A stretch of DNA of 40,620 nucleotides, from positions 1 through 40,620 of IMG/VR virus record IMGVR_UViG_3300037150_000037; one strand, 5' to 3'. Every line of letters starts with the position of its first letter. Position 1 is the first letter of the stretch. Made by a program: the position numbers and the translations under genes. Below, one piece after another: positions 29,578-35,992 of this stretch. The notes beneath the pieces are model-generated. The model had not been told where the DNA came from. It saw only the letters and a list, made by a program, of their open reading frames with translations, and did not search any database. The stretch comes from a virus.

Positions 29578-30387
29578 TTACGGGATCAGGGTTTCCCATG
29601 CGAGAGCAGCCACCGCAGGAACCTGTCCGTTGCCAATGGCTTTCCAGCCCGGCTGTACCCAGGAGGCCAATTCATCAGTGCTTCCGCAAAACTCGGCAGC
29701 GGGTAGCGTTTGCCATTGCGTCGGATAAGTTCCGTTGTTACTTGAATTTGATGACCTACCCGACTGCTTGATTCGACTGTCATCCTGCAAAAATCCTCGT
29801 CTATCCGTTGCGGCGTGGGCCAGAATGAAGATTCGTTTTCGGTGGTGCAACAGGCTGTGCTGACAGCTGCAAAACACTCCCCATCTCGCATCCATCCCCA
29901 ATGCGGCAATGTCAGCAAGGACTCGGTTGAGTCCTCGAATAGTAAGCATTGGGGAGTTTTCAATGAATGCGTAACGGGGTCGTACTTCGCCAATGACACG
30001 CCGCATATCTGCCCAAAGGCCGCTTCTTTCACCTTCCAATCCTGCGCCTTTCCCGGCTGCGCTAATGTCCTGACAGGGGAACCCTCCGCACACAACGTCA
30101 ACGAGGCCGCGCCATGGCTTGCCGTCAAACTCTTTGACATCCGCAAATATGGGAAACCACGGAAGTATACCGTCTTGTTGCCTTGCGTGTAGGACTTGCT
30201 GGCAATAGGGTTCGATTTCAACGGCGCAGACGGGTTGGTGTCCAAGCAGGAGGTCGCCAAGTATCCCGCCGCCAGCGCCTGCAAATAGGTGGAGAGTTCG
30301 TAGCTTGTGCAATTTACTGGTTCTCCCATCGGTTGCGCTTTCGGCAATTCTCGTTGTGCCATAGCGGTTGAAGATTCGAGAGCGCAT
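29578..30387 (-). CDS. DNA cytosine-5 methyltransferase
   Basis: 269 residues. The C5-methyltransferase motifs are in order: LFAGAGGG (34-41, AdoMet site), GGFPCQDIS with catalytic Cys105, ENS at 143-145 (usually ENV), HHRKRIF near 181-187, and IGNGQVPAVAA near the C-terminus (motif X). The target recognition part is short. It would methylate cytosine in phage DNA, probably against host restriction. The start at 30387 has only a weak ribosome site. A second long frame overlaps it (29586-30437). Confidence 0.8.
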   Translation of the reverse strand: MRSRIFNRYGTTRIAESATDGRTSKLHKLRTLHLFAGAGGGILGDLLLGHQPVCAVEIEPYCQQVLHARQQDGILPWFPIFADVKEFDGKPWRGLVDVVCGGFPCQDISAAGKGAGLEGERSGLWADMRRVIGEVRPRYAFIENSPMLTIRGLNRVLADIAALGMDARWGVFCSCQHSLLHHRKRIFILAHAATDRRGFLQDDSRIKQSGRSSNSSNNGTYPTQWQTLPAAEFCGSTDELASWVQPGWKAIGNGQVPAVAALAWETLIP

Positions 30388-30437
30388 TGATTTCTTTGAT
30401 CGTCGCCGCTTGCGGGAACTCTGTGTTTGCAGTTCAT
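29586..30437 (-). other. Long ORF overlapping the Dcm gene in another frame
   Basis: A 283-codon frame on the same strand starts at 30437 after AGGAG. Parts such as SLAKYDPVTHSLKTPQCLLF, LPHWGWMRDGECF, WPTPQ and ATDRFLRWLLSHGKP resemble a protein pattern that is common in phage databases. However, the last of these is simply the +1 reading of the conserved Dcm motif X, so the family could be a shadow of Dcm rather than a real product. Left undecided. Confidence 0.3.
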
Positions 30438-30481
30438 CGGTCTAGAAACTCCTGGATGTCTTTTGGATGGGTCGTCGGGTT

Positions 30482-30652
30482 TCACTTTACTTGCCTCCAT
30501 ATCATCGCTGCTACGTTGGATTCTAACATTTCTTTCGTGTGATTCCAAAACTCCGCATAGCCTTTGTCGAGCAAAAGCTGCTGGATGAACCGCTCTAGGC
30601 GATTGCCGCTCTGATTCGCCCGCGAGCCGCTACTGGTAGTTTCGGATAACAA
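30482..30652 (-). pseudogene. Fragment of a restriction-type nuclease gene
   Basis: A 56-codon frame starting from TTG at 30652, overlapping the end of the Dam-type gene: LSETTSSGSRANQSGNRLER then FIQQLLLDKGYAEFWNHTKE. The pattern (R)ANQSGN.LE.F....L...GY is the opening of PD-(D/E)XK restriction-like nucleases that often accompany Dam-type enzymes. The catalytic part is missing; the frame then runs into unrelated sequence. It looks like the remains of a restriction partner. Confidence 0.5.
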
Positions 30653-31481
30653 GCTCGTTCTCTTTGCCGCGCTGGTGAGCCTTGCAGGATACGGAACGGG
30701 ACGCTTCCACCTGCTCGATGTGGTAGCGTGAGTACAGCGACCGAATCAATGGCGTGTCCGAGTTGGACAGCATGAAGTAGGCTTTTGCTTCGTCAATTTC
30801 CTTGCAGAATTTGGCAAGGGCGCGGTGCTCTGGTTCCGCAAACCCGCTGCTGTCGTACTGGGCATAGACCTTGTGGTATGGCGGGTCAAGGTAGTAGAAG
30901 TCCTCGCGCACTACCGGGATCTGCCAGAATGGATGCTGAATGATGGTAACGCCCTGCAAGATTTTGGAATCGTTGCGGAGTGCGCCGTCGTCAAACAAAG
31001 ACGGGTCTTTGTAATCGCCAATGGGAACATTGAACTGCCCTGCCTTGTTGACGCGATACAGCCCATTGAAGCAGGTTTTGTTCAGGTAGATAAGCAGCGC
31101 GGCAATCTTGGTTGTGTCGTCCTCGTGTCCAAGACGTTCGCGGGCGCGGAGATAGTATTCCTTGCCGTGGTTTTTCTCATGGAGTTTGAGATTTAGAATC
31201 AGGCGATCAAGGTCGTCGCGGACGGCCAAGTAAGTCAAAATCAGGTGGAAGTTGATGTCCGAGAGATACGCTTTGCTCGGTTGGACACCAAAGAATAACG
31301 CCCCGCCACCAACAAATGGCTCGCGGTAAGTCCCGTAGGCTTCTGGCAACCGCTCGATCAACAACGGCAGAATCGACCGCTTGCCGCCCACCCACTTTAG
31401 GAACGGCTTCGCGCCGATGCTTTGGACTTCGGGCTTGTTCTGGTTAGGGTAACTTTGTATATAAGTCCCTTGGTTTTTCAT
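30630..31481 (-). CDS. DNA adenine N6-methyltransferase, Dam/D12 class
   Basis: 283 residues from the ATG at 31481; a coupled ATG at 31547 would add 22 residues. Motifs: PFLKWVGGKRSILP near 26-39 (AdoMet side), EPFVGGGALFF near 54-64, and the catalytic DPPY at 199-202 in FYYLDPPYHKVY. Length is normal for the D12 class. It methylates adenine, usually in GATC; the true target cannot be read from the sequence. It overlaps the start of the nuclease fragment downstream, a usual arrangement for restriction-modification pairs. Confidence 0.85.
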   Translation of the reverse strand: MKNQGTYIQSYPNQNKPEVQSIGAKPFLKWVGGKRSILPLLIERLPEAYGTYREPFVGGGALFFGVQPSKAYLSDINFHLILTYLAVRDDLDRLILNLKLHEKNHGKEYYLRARERLGHEDDTTKIAALLIYLNKTCFNGLYRVNKAGQFNVPIGDYKDPSLFDDGALRNDSKILQGVTIIQHPFWQIPVVREDFYYLDPPYHKVYAQYDSSGFAEPEHRALAKFCKEIDEAKAYFMLSNSDTPLIRSLYSRYHIEQVEASRSVSCKAHQRGKENELVIRNYQ

Positions 31482-31543
31482 TTCTTGACAGGTTTCTCGG
31501 TTCGTAGTTTGCCGCCGTAAAATCCTTCCATGAGATTCGCTTG

Positions 31544-31954
31544 TCATACGCGCCGACTACGAACCGCGCCTTCCTTCCTCGGTACGACGCAGAACGGACA
31601 CTTGAGCCGACAACCCCTTTGTGTAAAGCCAATCGACTGCCTCCAGCCATCGTAAATCGAATAGTCTTGCGTGTTCGTATTGATCCCGTAAGCCTCAAGA
31701 TTAGATGCAACATCAACGCCAGTACCACCAATGATCGCCGTTGGAAACTCGTGGAGAAGTTGTTCAATGGCTGGCTTTGATTTCTCGAATATCGCGGAGC
31801 CGTAAACAACGTCTGGGGAATCCCACAGCTCCCGGCGCGGGCTACCTGTCCAGCGGAATCTAACCTCATCACCCCGGGCGCGATGGTGCTGAGCCACACG
31901 CATTAGCGCGATGTTCGGGATTTTGCCGTCAAGTTGAAACAAGAGCGTTTTCAT
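31544..31954 (-). pseudogene. Truncated radical SAM protein
   Basis: 136 residues. The N-terminal part looks like a cobalamin-binding-like domain (LFQLDGKIPNIALMRVAQHH, IIGGTGVDVASNLE), followed by FTQRGCRLKCPFCVVPRKEG, which holds the CxxxCxxC cluster site (Cys115, 119, 122). The frame stops 14 residues later, whereas family members go on for about 200 more to complete the barrel. So the catalytic barrel is missing. The start codon directly follows the 18-bp repeat L3, without a ribosome site. Confidence 0.7.
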
Positions 31955-31972
31955 TCAAAGTAGCCCACTACC
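31955..31972 (-). repeat. 18-bp boundary repeat, L3
   Basis: Minus-strand copy. It encodes the last five residues and the stop of the upstream gene (GSGLL stop), and the next gene's ATG follows at once. The first 24 bases on the gene side are shared with L4 at 35517 (repeat plus ATGAAA). Confidence 0.9.
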
Positions 31973-32272
31973 CATAATCGTGTCGGCCACAGACCCCCGT
32001 AAGCGTTTTTCTAGTTCTCGCCAGTGTGGAACTTCACTGTTGAGTTGCTGTCGGATGTGGTCCAGCGCGACATTGAGTTGCGTTTCGTAGGACTGACGAC
32101 ACGCCGGATTCGCCTCAATCAGCCGGTCACACTGTTTTTTGACACGTTGCCAATCGAAACACAATTCCCAACACGATTTGAGTTCTTCGTCATACGTCCA
32201 AAAATCCAGAAACTCGCCCCATTGGAGCATGAGTTTGAACAGATTGCCGGGCGTTGCGTCTCTCCGTCGCAT
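31955..32272 (-). CDS. Hypothetical protein whose end lies in the repeat, 105 aa
   Basis: A helical protein (MRRRDATPGNLFKLMLQWGE; LIEANPACRQSYETQLNVAL) with a tryptophan- and cysteine-rich middle. Its last codons are formed by the 18-bp repeat, so its C-terminus was probably changed when the repeat arrived. No family recognised. The start overlaps the upstream stop by one base. Confidence 0.5.
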   Translation of the reverse strand: MRRRDATPGNLFKLMLQWGEFLDFWTYDEELKSCWELCFDWQRVKKQCDRLIEANPACRQSYETQLNVALDHIRQQLNSEVPHWRELEKRLRGSVADTIMGSGLL

Positions 32273-32820
32273 TATGCCTCCACCGTTTTCTTCTCGGATG
32301 CTGGAAATATCTCTTGCAGTTCCTCGCGTGAGAACTTTCGGAGTTTGACCGGCTTGCCTTCAGGGTAATCTTTCTTGTAGCTCGCCATCCTGACGCATTC
32401 GGTTTCAATGCGGGTTACCCACCATTGCCTGTCGTCGATCACCACTCCGAATCCGACCGCCAGCTTTTCACGCTGCCGCTTCATACTGTTTCCGTGAATG
32501 TACCCCTCTCCACTTCCGTATCGGGGGCCGCTCACGCCGTTGGCTCGAAACGGCTTGAATCCTAAGTGTTTCTCCCACGCCTCCTGAACCGCGACATTGC
32601 CGACGACTACAGCCATCGTGTAAACCCAGTTCGGTTCACTGCCGTTCCAGTAAGCGGCGCGGAAGCGATTCCAGATCACATCAAAGTCGCTGGCCGCCAG
32701 GTCAAGCCCGCTGCCGATCACCAGACACAACGCTGAGCGCATGGAGTGGTTAATTCTACCCCACGAGTCTCTCATTCCGTTTTCCCACACAGCCGTTAGC
32801 AGTTTTAGTCCTGTTGTCAT
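32272..32820 (-). CDS. Hypothetical protein, 182 aa
   Basis: A mixed protein with SMRSALCLVIGSGLDLAASD, AVQEAWEKHLGFKPFRANGV and HGNSMKRQREKLAVGFGVVI. The stretch with G-rich turns around 88-110 could be a binding loop. No family recognised. The ATG overlaps the TGA of the remnant upstream (ATGA). Confidence 0.55.
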   Translation of the reverse strand: MTTGLKLLTAVWENGMRDSWGRINHSMRSALCLVIGSGLDLAASDFDVIWNRFRAAYWNGSEPNWVYTMAVVVGNVAVQEAWEKHLGFKPFRANGVSGPRYGSGEGYIHGNSMKRQREKLAVGFGVVIDDRQWWVTRIETECVRMASYKKDYPEGKPVKLRKFSREELQEIFPASEKKTVEA

Positions 32821-32870
32821 TCCTTCAACACTCCATTCTTGTTTGCGAGTTGACCGAGGTGTTTGATTCG
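32817..32870 (-). pseudogene. C-terminal remnant of a gene cut by the repeat
   Basis: In one frame the bases between the repeat R3 and the gene at 32820 read RIKHLGQLANKNGVLKE and stop, with an ATGA overlap on the next start. The frame begins exactly at the outer edge of the 18-bp repeat. This looks like the tail of a gene whose body was replaced on the other side of the repeat. Confidence 0.45.
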
Positions 32871-32888
32871 GGTAGTGGGCTACTTTGG
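32871..32888 (+). repeat. 18-bp boundary repeat, R3
   Basis: Plus-strand copy with one change at the last base (GG at the end of the inner side instead of GA). It follows the RusA-like gene and faces L4 at 35517, bounding a 2664-bp cassette that holds the replication genes. Confidence 0.85.
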
Positions 32889-32892
32889 TTTT

Positions 32893-33249
32893 TCATTTGA
32901 GGGCCAGCACCTCCTGCGCGATCTGAATCTCTACACCGTATTCCTTCACTTTGCCTTTGCGTTGAGCGTAGGCCCATGTAACGCGCTTGTCGCGGTCGTC
33001 AATTCCCAACTGTTTGGCTACCTCATCTCTTACGGCCTTGAATGACCTTTGCAGGTTGTCGCCGTCAAGCTCTCTAGGAGCTATGCGGGTGAGGGTTGCT
33101 TGCAAGTCCCATAGTGGAGAAAAGGCGTTTCTAAAGGGCCATGCCCACGCTACAGCCGCGCGCTGGTTCTTGACCCGCTTGGCCTTGACTGCCCAGTGTT
33201 CTTTCTTGTTGGCTTCGGAGTAGGTGCGTATGGGGATGGTGAATTTCAT
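32893..33249 (-). CDS. RusA-like Holliday junction resolvase
   Basis: 118 residues from the ATG at 33249, which overlaps the upstream stop as ATGA. The RusA-type pattern is present: RELDGDNLQRSFKAVRDEVA near 59-78 and GIDDRDKRVTWAYAQRKG near 82-99, with aspartates in both that would bind the metal. The family cuts four-way DNA junctions during phage recombination or before packaging. It lies after the replication initiator, a usual place. Confidence 0.7.
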   Translation of the reverse strand: MKFTIPIRTYSEANKKEHWAVKAKRVKNQRAAVAWAWPFRNAFSPLWDLQATLTRIAPRELDGDNLQRSFKAVRDEVAKQLGIDDRDKRVTWAYAQRKGKVKEYGVEIQIAQEVLALK

Positions 33250-33371
33250 GCGTTTGCCAATTCCAAAAATCCGCAGACGTTCGGATTGCGTAGTGATTTC
33301 ATAAACTGCTTCCAAAAAGGTGGACGTGGTAGCCGGTAAGCGAAGGCACTGGGGTTGGTTTTGGCTGCCAT
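33246..33371 (-). CDS. Small protein upstream of RusA, 41 aa
   Basis: MAAKTNPSAFAYRLPRPPFW and then KQFMKSLRNPNVCGFLELANA. AAGGA lies before the ATG and the stop overlaps the resolvase start as ATGA. It overlaps the zinc-finger gene at 33299-33643 by 73 bases, so one of the two may be wrong. No family recognised. Confidence 0.4.
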   Translation of the reverse strand: MAAKTNPSAFAYRLPRPPFWKQFMKSLRNPNVCGFLELANA

Positions 33372-33643
33372 GAGTTTGTCCTTGTCGTGACGATGCGTCG
33401 AAAGTGAATGTCTCCAAAGTCCACCTGGTAACACCTCTCACAAACATATTCACCGTGCACCATCCTCGTGGCTCGATTGTTGCAATCGCATTGGAAGAAA
33501 ATCAATCCTTCCGTCAGACACGCGCCTAACAAGGCTTTGATGTTGGTGCGCTTGACCCCTACGGCATCGCAGGCGTGTATCTTGGGCATACCGGCTTCAA
33601 ATAGTTCCGTGAATCGCTCTAGGGTTTCCATTGGAAATGTCAT
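33299..33643 (-). CDS. HTH/zinc-finger protein, 114 aa
   Basis: The start at 33643 (MTFPMETLERFTELFEAGMP) overlaps the upstream stop as ATGA. An HTH-like stretch (IHACDAVGVKRTNIKALLGA) is followed by a zinc-finger-like part with CDCNNRATR and CERCYQVDFGD. It probably binds DNA. It may regulate or aid replication; no specific family recognised. Confidence 0.55.
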   Translation of the reverse strand: MTFPMETLERFTELFEAGMPKIHACDAVGVKRTNIKALLGACLTEGLIFFQCDCNNRATRMVHGEYVCERCYQVDFGDIHFRRIVTTRTNSWQPKPTPVPSLTGYHVHLFGSSL

Positions 33644-33885
33644 GTTCTGGCCCCTGCTCCCTTGGGTTTGTGGGTGAGTTTCTCCGTCAACACTTTCACC
33701 ATCCAAATGAAGGCTGCGTATCGATCTTTGCCACTGATGACGGATTCTTTCAGGTCTGACTTGAATATCGGGCGCAAGAAATTGTCTTCCTGAAGACTCG
33801 GTAAAGCGCAGTCTTGGCAGAAAAACATATTGCAGTTGCGCGGGTTGACGTGGACGCCGGTACCATTACAATGCGGGCAATTCAT
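33640..33885 (-). CDS. Zinc-ribbon protein, 81 aa
   Basis: MNCPHCNGTGVHVNPRNCNM and FFCQDCALPSLQ give two cysteine pairs of a zinc ribbon. The rest is basic and helical. It is coupled by ATGA overlaps to the replication initiator upstream and the HTH/zinc-finger gene downstream. The role may be as a helper in replication; inferred from context. Confidence 0.6.
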   Translation of the reverse strand: MNCPHCNGTGVHVNPRNCNMFFCQDCALPSLQEDNFLRPIFKSDLKESVISGKDRYAAFIWMVKVLTEKLTHKPKGAGART

Positions 33886-34685
33886 TTAGATTTCTCCTGC
33901 TCTAGTCGGTGAAGATCAGCCGTGAGTTCATCGTACCTTTTGCACTTTGGGCTGCGTTCCTGCCGCAGGGTTTCGATAGTGTAAACTCCCACAATTCTGG
34001 CGCGATCTGATTTCACTGAGGCAATCTCGGCATCTATCTGCCAGCGTTCGCGGTGTGTGTTGCCGGGGAGGCACGAAGCCCCATTCGAACGAGGTTCGAA
34101 CAAGCCTTGCCAGCCATTCGAAATGCTGGTTCGAATCGCCTGAATTGCCCTGTCTTTTCCCCACGGTTTTATGATTCGAATTGCTTGCAACTTTGCTCGG
34201 TCTGTCATCGGCTTTTTCAGCTCAATTCTGTGCTGAAGAAACTCTTCGAAGGCAGTCTCAAAGTCCTTTTCCTTAAACCACTTCTCAGACTCAAGCTCAG
34301 AGGCAAAGGCAGATATACAGTCTTGCTCTATTTTTGCTTGTGTATTTGCTCCACCCTTACGGCCAGCCGCGGCTCTAATACTCCTGATCTCTGCCTCGCG
34401 TTTCATGCGCCGGTTAACGATTGTGACCGTTCCGTTGCGTTCGCTTATATCAGCCGCGCCAGAGGTGGATAGCTCGGAAAGTGCTAGGACGATTTCACCG
34501 ACAGAGCACCGACCGTCTAACGCAAGCTGCTCTCGCGTCCCGGTGAGTACGCCCTGTGAGTCGTCTTCGTGCATTGCACAAATGAAGTCTATCCAAATCC
34601 CTCTTGTAGCCGCTGAACATCTTCGAAGTTTTGGCTCTGTGCGCCAATCCTTCGTGTAAAATTTCATGTATGGTAGGCTGGGCAT
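33882..34685 (-). CDS. Phage replication initiator (replisome organizer type)
   Basis: 267 residues. The N-terminal part MPSLPYMKFYTKDWRTEPKL, then SAATRGIWIDFICAMHEDD and LSTSGAADISERNGTVTIVN, is the DUF1376/winged-helix pattern of phage replisome organizers. The C-terminal part has FLQHRIELKKPMTDRAKLQA and a lambda O-like plan. It should bind the origin and recruit the host helicase. The gene itself holds a cluster of TTCGAA sites (34084-34180), a likely origin, as lambda has inside O. Confidence 0.75.
   Translation of the reverse strand: MPSLPYMKFYTKDWRTEPKLRRCSAATRGIWIDFICAMHEDDSQGVLTGTREQLALDGRCSVGEIVLALSELSTSGAADISERNGTVTIVNRRMKREAEIRSIRAAAGRKGGANTQAKIEQDCISAFASELESEKWFKEKDFETAFEEFLQHRIELKKPMTDRAKLQAIRIIKPWGKDRAIQAIRTSISNGWQGLFEPRSNGASCLPGNTHRERWQIDAEIASVKSDRARIVGVYTIETLRQERSPKCKRYDELTADLHRLEQEKSK
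34084..34180. other. TTCGAA cluster, candidate replication origin
   Basis: Five TTCGAA palindromes start at 34084, 34095, 34117, 34130 and 34175, within 97 bases; two more lie at 34245 and 34622 in the same gene. By chance this six-base word would be expected about once in 4 kb. Starts 11, 22, 13 and 45 bases apart are near multiples of one helix turn. Placement inside the initiator gene matches the lambda origin. Confidence 0.6.
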
Positions 34686-34691
34686 TGCGAA

Positions 34692-34883
34692 TCAACGCGA
34701 GTTAAGAAGTGCCGCCGTGCGATCTTCGGATATTCGTCGCCGGTCGGGATTGTCCTTGTAATTAAAAAGCGGCCTGATTCTTTTTATGAGACGCATTTCC
34801 AGCATGAGCCACGGGACTTCATTCCAACCATGCAACCATGTTTTTTCACGAAGGCAATACGGCCTACTCAATTCAATGCCCAT
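34692..34883 (-). CDS. GIY-YIG-like endonuclease C-terminal fragment
   Basis: From the ATG at 34883: MGIELSRPYCLREKTWLHGW followed by WLMLEMRLIKRIRPLFN and a basic tail (KDNPDRRRISEDRTAALLNS). The LExxLIKxxxPxxN end is typical of GIY-YIG nucleases, but the GIY and YIG part is not seen. The frame is open further upstream to 35066, through a stretch with an inverted repeat, so the true start is unsure. It may be a remnant. Confidence 0.4.
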   Translation of the reverse strand: MGIELSRPYCLREKTWLHGWNEVPWLMLEMRLIKRIRPLFNYKDNPDRRRISEDRTAALLNSR

Positions 34884-34929
34884 GTTCCCCCACAACTTGA
34901 AAAGAGCCAACACAACAATCCCCGGCGGG

Positions 34930-35003
34930 TGTGATAGCAGTCTAGGTGAGAAGCCTCCGCGCAGGAAGTTGCTGTGTTGACTAAATGTTTCACTGCTATC
35001 ACA
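34930..35003. promoter_or_regulatory. 11-bp inverted repeat upstream of the initiator
   Basis: TGTGATAGCAG at 34930-34940 and CTGCTATCACA at 34993-35003 are perfect inverted copies 52 bases apart. They flank the region before the replication genes and could be paired operators for a regulator that loops DNA. Confidence 0.45.
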
Positions 35004-35038
35004 AAAACAATTTACCGCAAGCCGCATTTCATTGCAAG

Positions 35039-35125
35039 CACTATCTTTCTTCTTCTCTCTTTTCAATCCGCGCCATCGGCCCTCTCAACTCTTCACGCAG
35101 CGCCGCCTGATCGCCCCCCAGGGAG
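35039..35125 (-). repeat. 87-bp repeat, left copy
   Basis: Identical by eye to 35535-35621. On the minus strand it encodes the tail SLGGDQAALREELRGPMARI and EKREEER of two different proteins. Confidence 0.9.
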
Positions 35126-35247
35126 CCTACGCAGTCGGCCAACGTTTCACGATCAGCCCGGTTTTCGTCCAGTACCACGATAAATGCCGGTCGCCATTCG
35201 ATGCGAGGCACGAATCCGGGTAACAATCTATTTGGGTTTGTTATCAT
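35041..35247 (-). CDS. Chimeric protein with duplicated tail, 68 aa
   Basis: The start at 35247 (MITNPNRLLPGFVPRIEWRP) overlaps the stop of the truncated methyltransferase as ATGA. The first 40 residues are unknown; the last 27 are the same as those of the gene at 35537. It seems to have formed by joining a foreign head to a copied tail. Function unknown. Confidence 0.5.
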   Translation of the reverse strand: MITNPNRLLPGFVPRIEWRPAFIVVLDENRADRETLADCVGSLGGDQAALREELRGPMARIEKREEER

Positions 35248-35516
35248 GTTCGTGATACCGCGATTATGATCAGCGCCAGCGGATTGTTGCAAACAAACAA
35301 ACCGCAAGCAGGTATGCTCCGAAACAGCCACTCCGGGAATTTGTCATCACCAGCAATCCTCTCTTTTCGTTGGTGTGGAGTCCTCCGGTTTGACTGATAC
35401 TCCATCCCATACGGCGGGTCAGTCAGTAGCAAATCGCACTTGGGCAAGGTAGGCAGAATCTCGCGACAGTCGCCATGGTAAATCGTCGCGTAGTCGTCTT
35501 TGTAGTACGGTTTCAT
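35244..35516 (-). pseudogene. Truncated DNA methyltransferase
   Basis: 90 residues. MKPYYKDDYATIYHGDCREI and LLLTDPPYGMEY give the N-terminal part and the DPPY catalytic motif of a phage DNA methyltransferase; WLFRSIPACGLFVCNNP is where such proteins go on, but the AdoMet-binding DPFxGSG half is missing. So it is probably inactive. The start codon directly follows the 18-bp repeat L4 with no ribosome site, the same layout as the truncated radical SAM gene. Confidence 0.7.
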
Positions 35517-35534
35517 TCAAAGTAGCCCACTACC
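35517..35534 (-). repeat. 18-bp boundary repeat, L4
   Basis: Minus-strand copy. Its outer edge touches the 87-bp repeat at 35535, which begins exactly there. It opens the cassette closed by R3 at 32871. Confidence 0.9.
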
Positions 35535-35621
35535 CACTATCTTTCTTCTTCTCTCTTTTCAATCCGCGCCATCGGCCCTCTCAACTCTTCACGCAGCGCC
35601 GCCTGATCGCCCCCCAGGGAG
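35535..35621 (-). repeat. 87-bp repeat, right copy
   Basis: Second copy of the sequence at 35039-35125, 496 bases away, encoding the tail of the coiled-coil protein at 35537-35992. It starts at the outer end of L4. Confidence 0.9.
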
Positions 35622-35992
35622 TCACGTTCTTCCCGGTACTTAGCCGCCATTCTGCTATGGTCTTTGCAAATGTCTTGTAACTTCTTTTTCTCTCTATCCT
35701 TCTCCGCCAACTGCTCGGCGGCGGATTGGCAGAAGGTGAGGAGGGTTTCTAGCGGCACTTTATAAACAGTTACGACTTCCAGCAAACTTGGGCCGCTAAT
35801 AAACTGCTCCTTGAGTTGCGAAACCGCCTCCTTCAAACTCTCCGGCATCACCGTGGCAGGCTTGGCGTTTGCAATGAGTTGGGCAATCGTCTCTACGGTG
35901 AATGGCTCTTGTGTTTGTCGAAACAGATGATAAAGAGTGTTTGCAAGTTTTTTGTGCCGCTGCTCGACTGGGTTAACTGGCTGATTGGTCAT
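35537..35992 (-). CDS. Coiled-coil protein, 151 aa
   Basis: The start at 35992 (MTNQPVNPVEQRHKKLANTL) overlaps the upstream stop as ATGA. A helical N-terminal part (FTVETIAQLIANAKP) is followed by a long coiled coil (LAEKDREKKKLQDICKDHSR) and the charged tail LREELRGPMARIEKREEER. No family recognised. It appears to be the original owner of the 87-bp tail, because the tail continues its coiled coil. Confidence 0.6.
   Translation of the reverse strand: MTNQPVNPVEQRHKKLANTLYHLFRQTQEPFTVETIAQLIANAKPATVMPESLKEAVSQLKEQFISGPSLLEVVTVYKVPLETLLTFCQSAAEQLAEKDREKKKLQDICKDHSRMAAKYREERDSLGGDQAALREELRGPMARIEKREEER

Noticed and set aside
26919-35534. CRISPR array from the repeated 18-bp sequence
   Set aside because: The copies are 23 to about 3500 bases apart, occur in both orientations and have genes between them. 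There are no regular spacers and no cas genes.
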